From GWE2-40-63 sp050179685 (GTDB taxonomy: Bacteria; Bacteroidota; Bacteroidia; Bacteroidales; SZUA-534): 64,000 nt of DNA. Below are positions 7,174-15,470 of the stretch, in pieces. Location of the stretch: the NCBI GenBank assembly GCA_050179685.1, contig JBFXEW010000008.1:1-64000 (forward strand), in the 5' to 3' direction. Made by a program: the position numbers and the translations under genes. Each line of letters opens with the position of its first letter. Position 1 is the stretch's first letter. Below the pieces are notes generated by a model. The model ran no database searches, was not told where the DNA came from, and worked only from the letters and a program-made list of their open reading frames with translations.

Positions 7174-8439
7174 TTAAACTTTTAATTTTGAAATATCAGC
7201 AAAATCTTCGGCCTGATAGGCTCCGGCTTTAAGTTTTCCTGCACATTCTTTAAAAGCATCCAGTGTGCGATCCACATCTTCGAGCGTGTGCGAAGCGGTA
7301 GGAATTAAACGAAGCAGGATATGTCCCTTGGGAATTACAGGATAAATAACTACCGAACAGAAAATTCCGTAGTTTTCGCGTAAATCGAGAATCAGGTTGG
7401 TCGCTTCAATAATTCCACCGTGCATCATAACCGGAGTTACCGGCGATTCGGTATTGCCTATATCGAAACCATTTTCGCGCAATCCTTTTTGCAAGGCATT
7501 CACAATGGTCCATAATTTTTCGCGCAACGAATGGTCGTTTTGTAACAACTCCAAACGTTTTAAAGCTCCTTTTACCATAGGCATAGGCAGCGATTTGGCA
7601 AAAGTTTGTGAGCGCATATTATATCGCAGGTAATCAACAATGTCGCTTTCGGCAGCAATAAATCCACCGATTCCAGCCATTGCTTTTGCAAAGGTTGAGA
7701 AGTACAAATCAATTTCGTTTTGAACACCATAATGCGTACCCACACCGGCACCTTTAGGACCCATGGTTCCAAAACCATGTGCATCGTCGACCAGTAAACG
7801 GAAATCGAATTTCTTTTTCATGGCAACAATGTCCTTCAGATTTCCCAGATCGCCTTCCATTCCAAATACTCCTTCGGTAATAACCAGAATACCTCCGTCG
7901 TTTTCTTTGGCTATTTTGGTAGCAAAACCCAGCATTTTTTCACATTTGGCCATGTCGTTGTGCGGGAAAACAAAACTTTTTCCGCCTTTGGCCTTATGCA
8001 AAAATACACCGTCCATAATGCAGGCGTGCGATTCGGAATCGTACACAATAACATCTTTACGGCTGGCGATGGAATCAATAATTGAAACCATTCCCTGGTA
8101 TCCGTAATTCAGCAAAAAAGCATCTTCTTTTTCAACAAAGGCCGCCAGGCGCTGCTCCAATTCTTCGTGGAATTTTGTTTGACCCGACATCATACGGGCT
8201 CCCATAGGATAAGCCATTCCGTATTCCTTAGCAGCATCAGCGTCGGCTTTGCGAACATCAGGATGATTGGCCAAACCAATATAATTATTCAAACTCCAGT
8301 TTAAAACTTCTTTGCCTCTGAAAAGCATGTGAGGATGAATCTCACCCTCTAACTTTGGAAATGAAAAATATCCATGACCAGCCTTCTGGTATTGACCCAG
8401 AGGCCCCCGGTTAACTTTTATTCTTTCAAAAATATCCAC
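7174..8439 (-). CDS. AOS-family PLP-dependent acyltransferase (KBL/serine palmitoyltransferase type)
   Basis: A 421-residue alpha-oxoamine synthase family enzyme. Landmarks: LNWSLNNYIGLANHPDVRKA, the stacking His 138 in SESHACIMDG, Asp 218 and His 221 in VDDAHGFGTMG, and the PLP-binding Lys 252 in FSTFAKAMAGIGG. AOS enzymes condense an amino acid with an acyl-CoA, releasing CO2 or forming 2-amino-3-ketobutyrate. In Bacteroidota, close relatives are annotated as glycine C-acetyltransferase or as enzymes starting sphingolipid or sulfonolipid synthesis. The neighbourhood has no lipid or threonine genes that would settle the substrate. Monocistronic with its own TACATTTG promoter element. Confidence 0.85.
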   Translation of the reverse strand: MDIFERIKVNRGPLGQYQKAGHGYFSFPKLEGEIHPHMLFRGKEVLNWSLNNYIGLANHPDVRKADADAAKEYGMAYPMGARMMSGQTKFHEELEQRLAAFVEKEDAFLLNYGYQGMVSIIDSIASRKDVIVYDSESHACIMDGVFLHKAKGGKSFVFPHNDMAKCEKMLGFATKIAKENDGGILVITEGVFGMEGDLGNLKDIVAMKKKFDFRLLVDDAHGFGTMGPKGAGVGTHYGVQNEIDLYFSTFAKAMAGIGGFIAAESDIVDYLRYNMRSQTFAKSLPMPMVKGALKRLELLQNDHSLREKLWTIVNALQKGLRENGFDIGNTESPVTPVMMHGGIIEATNLILDLRENYGIFCSVVIYPVIPKGHILLRLIPTASHTLEDVDRTLDAFKECAGKLKAGAYQAEDFADISKLKV

Positions 8440-8468
8440 GATAATAAATTTTATGTGATTTACGACGA

Positions 8469-8476
8469 CAAATGTA
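8469..8476 (-). promoter_or_regulatory. -7 element TACATTTG of the AOS-family gene
   Basis: Minus-strand TACATTTG fits TAnnTTTG and lies 29 bases upstream of the start codon at 8439. Confidence 0.5.
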
Positions 8477-8637
8477 GGCTTTGCCCAATAAAAATGCAGT
8501 AGTAAAAGTACTTATTATTAGATGTGATTAAAACCCTAAAATTCAACCCAAAAGATTATAAAAACTTAAGTGTTTAAACCTTAGAGTTATAAATAAAATT
8601 ATTCCGATCTGAAGTAAAAAAATTCAAAAGCTTTATG

Positions 8638-8645
8638 TATATTTG
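8638..8645 (+). promoter_or_regulatory. -7 element TATATTTG of the bamD operon
   Basis: TATATTTG followed by CACC is a perfect Bacteroidota -7 box. It lies 76 bases before bamD in a 280-base intergenic region and is the likely promoter of bamD-rpoZ-coaBC-porD. Confidence 0.6.
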
Positions 8646-8721
8646 CACCCCAAATTCGTTAAGTAAAAACATAAAACTCAGATTACTCCGTTAATACATA
8701 GTAATCTATTAAATAAACATT

Positions 8722-9525
8722 ATGCTGAAAAACAAAACTATCATATTAGTTTTTAGTGTTTTAACCACCTTCTTTTTGTCTTCATGTTCCGAGTATCAAA
8801 AGGTTTTAAAAAGTACCGACTACAACCTCAAGTACGAAAAAGCTGTTGAATATTACGAAGCTGAAGATTATTACCGGGCACAGTCGCTTTTTGATGAATT
8901 GGTAACCATTTATAAAGGTTCCGATAAAGCCGAATCGGTGCTGTTTTATTATGCCGATTGCCATTACAAACAGAAAGACTACATTCTGGGTGCTTATTAT
9001 TTCGACAATTTTGCCAAAACCTTTCCCTACAGCGAAAAAACCGAGGAAGCTGCTTACACGGCTGCCTACTGTTATTACCTGAATTCGCCAAGGTATAACC
9101 TCGATCAAACCGATACCTACAAAGCCATTGAGGCCATGCAGCTGTTTATTAATAAATACCCAAACAGTAATTATGTGCCTGAGGCCAATGAGATTATCGA
9201 AAAACTCAGGGCAAAGCTGGAAATGAAATCGTATGAGAATGCTAAATTGTACTACAAGCTGGCTGATTACCAATCGGCTACCATAGCGTTAAAAAACAGC
9301 ATTAAAGATTTCCCTGATACCAAATATCGCGAAGAAATACTTTACCTGATTGTAAAATCAAGTTTTATGCTTGCTGAAATGAGTATTCCTGAAAAACAAG
9401 GCGAGCGTTATCAAAATACCGTTTCAGAATATTACTCCTTTATTGATGAGTACCCGGAATCGGAATATTTAAAAGAAATAGAGAAAATGTATACCAAGTC
9501 GGTTAATCAAATTAAAAATTTATAG
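8722..9525 (+). CDS. bamD: Outer membrane assembly lipoprotein BamD
   Basis: A 267-residue lipoprotein. The signal peptide ends in a lipobox with Cys 22 (FLSSCSEYQK), so the mature protein is lipidated. The body is made of TPR-like helix pairs: YEKAVEYYEAEDYYRAQSLF, YYADCHYKQKDYILGAYYF, and more to residue 260. BamD is the essential lipoprotein partner of BamA in outer-membrane beta-barrel insertion. It begins a tightly packed run with rpoZ (2 bases apart), coaBC and porD, an arrangement conserved in Bacteroidota. Confidence 0.92.
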   Translation: MLKNKTIILVFSVLTTFFLSSCSEYQKVLKSTDYNLKYEKAVEYYEAEDYYRAQSLFDELVTIYKGSDKAESVLFYYADCHYKQKDYILGAYYFDNFAKTFPYSEKTEEAAYTAAYCYYLNSPRYNLDQTDTYKAIEAMQLFINKYPNSNYVPEANEIIEKLRAKLEMKSYENAKLYYKLADYQSATIALKNSIKDFPDTKYREEILYLIVKSSFMLAEMSIPEKQGERYQNTVSEYYSFIDEYPESEYLKEIEKMYTKSVNQIKNL

Positions 9526-9527
9526 CA

Positions 9528-9869
9528 ATGGATTACAAAAAAAGCAATGCTCCTACCTCTACCATTACGAGAGATTTAAGAGAGATTGAAAAAGAGACCG
9601 GGAATATTTACGAAAGCCTTGTAGCCATTTCAAAAAGAGCTAACCAAATTAGCGTTGAAGTGAAAGAAGAACTGAGTCGCAAACTGGAAGAGTTTGCCTC
9701 ATATACCGATAACCTGGAAGAAGTTTTCGAGAATCGCGAACAAATTGAAATTTCACGGTTTTACGAGCGCTTGCCAAAACCCTCTTCAATTGCCATTGAA
9801 GAATTTGTTGAGGGCAAAGTTTATCATCGACTGGCTGATGAAGAACCCAAGAGCCTGGCAAAGGAATAA
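9528..9869 (+). CDS. rpoZ: RNA polymerase omega subunit
   Basis: A 113-residue protein with the omega-like core NIYESLVAISKRANQISVEVKEELSRKLEEF. The length fits Bacteroidota omega (about 110 residues). Omega helps fold beta-prime and assemble RNA polymerase. The C-terminal part (PSSIAIEEFVEGKVYHRLAD) is typical of the phylum. It lies between bamD and coaBC, as in related genomes, and is surely in their operon. Confidence 0.88.
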   Translation: MDYKKSNAPTSTITRDLREIEKETGNIYESLVAISKRANQISVEVKEELSRKLEEFASYTDNLEEVFENREQIEISRFYERLPKPSSIAIEEFVEGKVYHRLADEEPKSLAKE

Positions 9870-9881
9870 ACCCTTTGAACC

Positions 9882-11078
9882 ATGCTTAAGGGCAAAAACA
9901 TTATATTGGGTGTAACCGGGGGGATTGCTGCTTACAAAGCTGCCAATCTTACCCGTTTATTCGTTAAAAAAGGGGCACAGGTAAAAATTATAATGACGCC
10001 GATGGCTAAAGAATTCATCACGCCTTTAACCCTGGCCACACTTTCAAAAAATCCCATTTTAGTCGATTTTTACAATCCTGAAAACGGTGACTGGAACAGC
10101 CACGTTGATTTGGGACTTTGGGCCGATGCTATGGTTATTGCGCCAGCCACAGCCAACACTATGGGGAAAATGGCTCATGCCATTGCCGATAATTTACTCA
10201 TCACTACCTATTTGTCGTCGCGATGCCCGGTGTTTTTGGCACCTGCCATGGATTTGGATATGTTGCAGCATCCGGCAAACAAAAAAAATATTGAGATATT
10301 ACAATCCTTCGGCAATCATATTATTGAACCCGATTCGGGCGAATTAGCCAGCGGATTAATTGGCAAAGGACGCATGGCAGAACCCGAAGAAATTCTTGCT
10401 TTTCTTGAAAATTACTTCAGCAAAAATCTCGATTTTAAAGGAAAAAAAATTATGCTCACTGCCGGGCCAACTCACGAGGCTATCGATCCGGTTCGCTTTA
10501 TTGGAAATCATTCGTCGGGTAAAATGGGCTATGCCATTGCCAACGAATTGGCTGAACGCGGAGCCGAAGTGACTTTAATTTCAGGTCCCGTAAGTATTCA
10601 GGCCAGCCATCCGGCTATAAAAATAATTCCGGTAATTTCGGCAGTACAAATGCACCAGGCAGCTGTTGAAAACTTCCCGAAAGCCGATGCCGCCATTATG
10701 GTTGCAGCAGTAGCCGATTACATGCCCGCTGAGGTAGCCGATAAAAAATTAAAAAAGAAGGATGTTGATTTAACTATTCAATTAAAACCTACTCCTGACA
10801 TTGCTGCCGAGCTGGGTAAAAGTAAAAAACCGCATCAAAAACTTATTGGCTTTGCGCTTGAAACCGATCAGGAGGAAACCAACGCGCTTGAAAAACTGAA
10901 TAGGAAAAACTTCGACTTTATTGTTTTGAATTCATTAAACGATGAAGCATCAGGTTTCAAAACCGACACAAATAAAATTACCATCCTTACATCAAAAGGC
11001 GAAAAAAAACCGTTTGATTTAAAACAAAAGAACGAAGTTGCACACGATATTTGCAACGAATTACTTTTATTGTTTTAA
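9882..11078 (+). CDS. coaBC: Bifunctional phosphopantothenoylcysteine decarboxylase / phosphopantothenate-cysteine ligase
   Basis: A 398-residue two-domain enzyme for coenzyme A synthesis. The N-terminal flavoprotein (CoaC) part runs to about residue 180: GVTGGIAAYKAANL, SHVDLGLWADAMVIAPATAN with the catalytic His, and PAMDLDMLQHPAN. The C-terminal ligase (CoaB) part starts near residue 187: KIMLTAGPTHEAIDPVRFI, SSGKMGYAIANELA, and later KPTPDIAAELGK. It turns 4-phosphopantothenate plus cysteine into 4-phosphopantetheine via the phosphopantothenoylcysteine intermediate. It follows rpoZ by 12 bases and precedes porD. Confidence 0.95.
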   Translation: MLKGKNIILGVTGGIAAYKAANLTRLFVKKGAQVKIIMTPMAKEFITPLTLATLSKNPILVDFYNPENGDWNSHVDLGLWADAMVIAPATANTMGKMAHAIADNLLITTYLSSRCPVFLAPAMDLDMLQHPANKKNIEILQSFGNHIIEPDSGELASGLIGKGRMAEPEEILAFLENYFSKNLDFKGKKIMLTAGPTHEAIDPVRFIGNHSSGKMGYAIANELAERGAEVTLISGPVSIQASHPAIKIIPVISAVQMHQAAVENFPKADAAIMVAAVADYMPAEVADKKLKKKDVDLTIQLKPTPDIAAELGKSKKPHQKLIGFALETDQEETNALEKLNRKNFDFIVLNSLNDEASGFKTDTNKITILTSKGEKKPFDLKQKNEVAHDICNELLLLF

Positions 11079-11098
11079 TCACACTGAAAAACAGTACA

Positions 11099-12016
11099 AT
11101 GCATAGAAATTTTAAAACCATACTAATTTTAACACTTTCTATTTGCTTTGGTTTTGTTACGCCAAAATCAATTGCTCAGGAACTAAATGCAAGAATTCAG
11201 GTCAATTCGAGTCAGATTCAGGGGACCAACAAAACAGTTTACGAAGAACTTCAAAAAGGCCTGTTTGAATTTTTAAACAACCGCAACTGGACCAATCACA
11301 CTTACTCTGTTGAAGAACGCATTGAAGTAAACTTTATGCTGAATATTACCAAACAGCTTTCGGTCGATGAGTTTGAAGGAACACTTCAGGTAAACTCCAG
11401 CCGTCCGGTTTACAATTCAGGTTACTCAACCCCACTTTTGGTTTTTCTCGATAAGAACGTCAAATTTCGATACGCAGAAGGTCAGGCGCTTGAATTCAGC
11501 GAAACATCGCACGATGAACTCACCTCGCTTTTTGCCTATTATGTGTACCTTATAATCGGGTTCGATTACGATTCATTTTCACCATCAGGAGGAACCGACT
11601 ACTTTAGAATTGCCGAAAAAATAGTTAGCAATGCCCAATCGTCGACCAGCGCAGGTTGGAAACAATACGAAAACCGAAAAAACAGGTATTGGCTGGTCGA
11701 AAACTTATTAAATCAGGTTTACAGTCCCGTTCGTGATTTCTATTATACCTATCATCGTCAAGCACTCGATTTAATGCATAAAAGTCCGGCTGACAGCCGT
11801 ACAAAAATAGTTGAGGGCCTTGTTGAATTGCAGAAAGTACATCGGGCCAAACCCAGTTCGTTTATTATGCAAATAGTTTTTGATGCCAAACGCGACGAAC
11901 TGATTAATCTGCTCAGCGAATCGCCCACTGCTGAAGCAACACGCGCATTAAATTACCTGAAAGAACTCGATCCGGCCAATGCAAACCGGTATCAAAAGAT
12001 AGTTAACAAGGGCTAA
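11099..12016 (+). CDS. porD: Type IX secretion protein PorD (DUF4835)
   Basis: A secreted protein of 305 residues. I choose ATG 11099 over the frame's earlier ATG at 11051, which lies inside coaBC, because it starts a clean signal peptide (MHRNFKTILILTLSICFGFV, cleaved around SIAQ). Features of DUF4835 are visible: LNARIQVNSSQIQGTNKTVY, LFEFLNNRNWT, SSRPVYNSGYSTPLL and LYLIIGFDYDSFSP-like segments. The family contains PorD, required for the type IX secretion system in Porphyromonas. Its place after coaBC and before recN is typical. The family match is from motifs; its function here is inferred. Confidence 0.85.
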   Translation: MHRNFKTILILTLSICFGFVTPKSIAQELNARIQVNSSQIQGTNKTVYEELQKGLFEFLNNRNWTNHTYSVEERIEVNFMLNITKQLSVDEFEGTLQVNSSRPVYNSGYSTPLLVFLDKNVKFRYAEGQALEFSETSHDELTSLFAYYVYLIIGFDYDSFSPSGGTDYFRIAEKIVSNAQSSTSAGWKQYENRKNRYWLVENLLNQVYSPVRDFYYTYHRQALDLMHKSPADSRTKIVEGLVELQKVHRAKPSSFIMQIVFDAKRDELINLLSESPTAEATRALNYLKELDPANANRYQKIVNKG

Positions 12017-12133
12017 TCAATTCAGGTATTTCCATAGCCTATCATTTAAGCTATCACGGAACTTTGCAATAAATTGAAATTACAGACTCCCTGAATTAAT
12101 TGTAGCCGGGAATCCGTATGAAAGAATTTATTT

Positions 12134-12141
12134 TAAATTTG
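12134..12141 (+). promoter_or_regulatory. -7 element TAAATTTG of recN
   Basis: TAAATTTG fits TAnnTTTG and lies 24 bases before the recN start codon, in a 148-base gap that separates recN from porD. Confidence 0.55.
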
Positions 12142-12164
12142 TAGGCTGAAACTGAAATGCAACT

Positions 12165-13820
12165 ATGCTAAAATCATTAAAAGTAAAAAACTATGCGCTC
12201 ATTCAGGATTTGCGCATCGATTTTGAGAATGATTTTTCGACCTTAACCGGAGAAACCGGAGCCGGAAAGTCCATCCTGCTGGGTGCACTTTCACTGGTTT
12301 TGGGTGCGCGGGCCGATTCGGTTGCCCTGGGTAATTCAGAAGAAAAATGCGTTGTGGAAGCTGAGTTTTGGATTAAAAACTACGAACTGAATTCCTTTTT
12401 CCGTACGCACGACATCGATTACGAACCGGAAACCATCATCCGTCGCGAGATACTCAGCAATGGAAAATCGAGGGCCTTTATCAACGACTCGCCGGTAAAT
12501 TTGCAACTACTTAAAGATTTGTCGGTACAGCTTATCGACATTCACTCACAGCACGAAAACCTGGAGCTCAACAACAACCTGTTTCAGTTAAAAGTTCTGG
12601 ATGCCATTGCGCAAAACAAGCAACAACTGGAATCATACACAGAGTGCTTTAGCAGCTATAAAAAACAAAATCAGGCACTTTTTTATTTAAAAGATGAAGC
12701 TCAAAAAGCTGAAGCCGATTACGATTACAACCTTTTTCAATTTAATCAGCTTAACGATTTAAATCTGGAACAGTTGAATCAGGAAGAATTGGAGAACGAA
12801 TTGGAAGTATTGAGCAATACCGAAGAAATTCAACAAAACCTGGGACTTTCATTTAGCCTACTTTCAGAGGGCGACCAAAATGTTCTCGATTTGCTAAAAC
12901 AAAGCAAACAGGCGTACGACCGCATTAAAAGCTATTTTAAAGAAGCCGCAAAATACGCTGAGCGCATTGAAAGTGCTTACATCGACTTAAAAGATATTGC
13001 CCACGAAACAGAGCTTCATGCCGGAACGCTGGAATACAATCCTGAAAGAGCCGCATGGGTAAAACTGCAACTCGACCAGCTGTATGCACAAATGCAGAAA
13101 CACCAGGTAAATTCCTATGAAGAATTGCTGGAACTTAAAGCAAATTTTGAATCAAAAATTCAACAAAAAGAAAGTTTTTCAATTGAAATAGAAGCATTGG
13201 AAAAGAAACTTGCCGAAACTGAAAAACAACTTGACCAACTTGCTACCGAACTATCGCAACGCAGGCAGGAGGCCGTAAAAGGTTTTACCACCTATATTGA
13301 ACAGCAATTGCATGAACTGGGAATGCCCCACGCTCGTTTTATTGTAGCTATTAATCCGCTGGAACAATTCACCGAAACCGGGAAAGACAAAGTTAGTTTT
13401 ATGTTCTCGGCCAATAAAAACCAGGCAGAACAAAATATCTCAAAAATTGCTTCAGGAGGTGAAATAAGCCGGCTCATGTTGAGCATTAAAGCTTTGTTAT
13501 CGAAATCGACTTCGCTCCCAACCATAATTTTCGACGAGATTGACACCGGAGTGTCGGGCGAAATTGCCGATAAAATGGCTGATATGATGAAGCAAATGGC
13601 CCACAACATGCAGGTAATCAGCATTACCCATTTACCACAAATTGCGGCACGGGGTAAGCATCATTATAAAGTATATAAAACAGAAAACGCTCATTCGGTA
13701 AGCACGCAAATTCAAAAGCTGAATGCCGACGATCGCATTGTTGAGATAGCCAAAATGCTGAGTGGTAAAGACCTTACCAAAGAAGCGATTGAAAACGCAA
13801 AAACACTCATGCTATCGTAA
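12165..13820 (+). CDS. recN: DNA repair ATPase RecN
   Basis: A 551-residue SMC-like ATPase. The Walker A motif GETGAGKS is at 29-36, followed by RRE and NDSPVNLQLLKDL; a coiled-coil middle (about 150-350) separates it from the ABC signature ASGGEISRLMLSIK and the Walker B motif IIFDEIDTGVSG near the C-terminus. Length equals the family norm. RecN acts early in double-strand break repair, holding ends and sister chromatids. Other break-repair genes in the window are recF, addA and addB. It has its own predicted promoter. Confidence 0.94.
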   Translation: MLKSLKVKNYALIQDLRIDFENDFSTLTGETGAGKSILLGALSLVLGARADSVALGNSEEKCVVEAEFWIKNYELNSFFRTHDIDYEPETIIRREILSNGKSRAFINDSPVNLQLLKDLSVQLIDIHSQHENLELNNNLFQLKVLDAIAQNKQQLESYTECFSSYKKQNQALFYLKDEAQKAEADYDYNLFQFNQLNDLNLEQLNQEELENELEVLSNTEEIQQNLGLSFSLLSEGDQNVLDLLKQSKQAYDRIKSYFKEAAKYAERIESAYIDLKDIAHETELHAGTLEYNPERAAWVKLQLDQLYAQMQKHQVNSYEELLELKANFESKIQQKESFSIEIEALEKKLAETEKQLDQLATELSQRRQEAVKGFTTYIEQQLHELGMPHARFIVAINPLEQFTETGKDKVSFMFSANKNQAEQNISKIASGGEISRLMLSIKALLSKSTSLPTIIFDEIDTGVSGEIADKMADMMKQMAHNMQVISITHLPQIAARGKHHYKVYKTENAHSVSTQIQKLNADDRIVEIAKMLSGKDLTKEAIENAKTLMLS

Positions 13821-13894
13821 TAGCCAATTTTAATTGAACATAAACGGCCTTAGGCTGTTATTCGAAAGTATCTAATTTTAAAAATGAAAATTAT

Positions 13895-14749
13895 ATGGCC
13901 TATAATTTATTAAAAGGTAAAAAAGGGATCATCTTTGGTGCGCTTAACGACAAATCCATTGCCTGGAAAGTAGCGTTAAAAGCTCACGAAGAAGGTGCTC
14001 AATTTGTATTGACCAACACACCGGTGGCTTTACGCATGGGCGAACTCGACGAACTGGGCAAAGCTTGTAACGCCCCGATTATTCCGGCCGATGCCACCAG
14101 TTTCGAAGATATTGAACGCTTGTTTAAAGAATCGATGGAAGTTCTGGGTGGTAAAGTAGATTTTATTCTTCACTCCATCGGAATGTCGCCCAACGTACGT
14201 AAAGGTTTATCGTACGACGATATTAACTACAATTATTTCCAGAAAACACTGGATATTAGTGCTGTTTCGCTACATAAAATTCTTCAGGTTGCACGCAAAC
14301 TCGATGCTATTAATACCTGGGGTTCGGTAGTAGCTTTATCGTATGTGGCTGCGCAACGCACGCTTTATGGTTATAACGATATGGCCGATGCTAAAGCTTT
14401 ATTGGAATCGATAGCCCGCAGTTTTGGATACATCTACGGACGCGACAAAAAAGTGAGGGTTAACACCATTTCACAATCGCCCACATTGACAACGGCCGGT
14501 AGTGGCATTAGAGGATTCGATAATATTGTTGATTTCTCTGATCGTACATCGCCACTTGGCAACGCCAATGCCGACGAATGTGCCGATTATTGCATTACCC
14601 TGTTCTCCGATCTTACCCGAAAGGTAACCATGCAGAATCTGTTCCACGACGGTGGATTCTCAAGTATGGGAATGAGCTACCGGGCCATGTCGCAATACAA
14701 CAAAAGTTTTGATTGCGATAACGACGACGAAATTCCAAAAGAATGGTAA
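13895..14749 (+). CDS. fabI: Enoyl-[acyl-carrier-protein] reductase (NADH) FabI
   Basis: A 284-residue short-chain dehydrogenase of the FabI type. The N-terminus has the family's cofactor loop (GKKGIIFGALNDKSIAWKVA), then FILHSIGMSPNVRKG and the catalytic pair in YNDMADAK (Tyr-x6-Lys). It carries out the last step of each fatty acid elongation cycle, reducing enoyl-ACP. The insert around SYDDINYNYFQ and a length slightly above that of E. coli FabI are usual in Bacteroidota. It is followed by a strong terminator shared with the convergent downstream gene. Confidence 0.93.
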   Translation: MAYNLLKGKKGIIFGALNDKSIAWKVALKAHEEGAQFVLTNTPVALRMGELDELGKACNAPIIPADATSFEDIERLFKESMEVLGGKVDFILHSIGMSPNVRKGLSYDDINYNYFQKTLDISAVSLHKILQVARKLDAINTWGSVVALSYVAAQRTLYGYNDMADAKALLESIARSFGYIYGRDKKVRVNTISQSPTLTTAGSGIRGFDNIVDFSDRTSPLGNANADECADYCITLFSDLTRKVTMQNLFHDGGFSSMGMSYRAMSQYNKSFDCDNDDEIPKEW

Positions 14750-14770
14750 GAACCTGATTGATATAAAAAA

Positions 14771-14800
14771 AGGCTGCGTAAAAAAATGCAGCCTTTTTTA
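14771..14800. terminator. Bidirectional rho-independent terminator
   Basis: AGGCTGC and GCAGCCT form a perfect 7-bp stem around a loop of about ten bases, with an A run upstream and TTTTTT downstream. It lies between fabI (+) and the convergent hypothetical gene (-). Confidence 0.85.
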
Positions 14801-14816
14801 TGAATTTATAGTTGAA

Positions 14817-15368
14817 TTAGTAGCCCTTGCCTTTTAAAATACCAGCTTCATCCTGTGATACCAGTCTTCCCTGATAATCCATTCGCTGGCCAATGTAATT
14901 ATATATTTGCGCACTGGTTTTTCCATTGGCCATTACTTCCATAAACACCCGATAATCACCATCGTAGCTTTTTACTTTAAAGCGAATATAATTCGATTTT
15001 AATCTTTTATGAGGAATCAATTCGTAATCATAAATTTTACCTTCAATGGTCAGCCCGACCAATCCACCAGCCATTCCGGCCCGATATTCAACCATTTGAA
15101 ACACCGATAAAAGGGAATCGACCCAAATAAAATTCTTCGATTCGTTAACCGAGCGATAATGGCCAAAAGGATTTTTCAGATAGTCGGCTTTAAGTACATA
15201 TTGCTTACTCTCAATCAGCTTAGTTACTTTTTTTCGGGTTTCTTCTTTTTCAATTTTCCGCAGTTCTTTTCGCTCTTTACGCGATAATTTTTCTTTCTTT
15301 TCTTCAGTTTGTGCCGATGCAAGCAGGCTTACAACCAACAATGCAGCAATGAGTAGGTGAGTTTTCAT
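14817..15368 (-). CDS. Secreted hypothetical protein (DUF4251-like)
   Basis: A 183-residue protein with a Sec signal peptide (LLIAALLVVSLLASAQ) followed by a very charged, Lys/Glu/Arg-rich segment at residues 20-50 and then a beta-rich domain with KQYVLKADYLKNP, NFIWVDSLLSVFQ and YELIPHKRLKSNYI. The layout resembles DUF4251 proteins of Bacteroidota, which are secreted and of unknown function. I am not certain of the family. It is monocistronic, with a terminator behind it. Confidence 0.6.
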   Translation of the reverse strand: MKTHLLIAALLVVSLLASAQTEEKKEKLSRKERKELRKIEKEETRKKVTKLIESKQYVLKADYLKNPFGHYRSVNESKNFIWVDSLLSVFQMVEYRAGMAGGLVGLTIEGKIYDYELIPHKRLKSNYIRFKVKSYDGDYRVFMEVMANGKTSAQIYNYIGQRMDYQGRLVSQDEAGILKGKGY

Positions 15369-15470
15369 ATCCGAAGGGTTTAGCGTGAAACGAATGATTG
15401 ATAATGGATAAAACCAAACAACTATTATGCCAAATCATTCAAAAAAAACAAAGCAGGTATTATAGGAGGG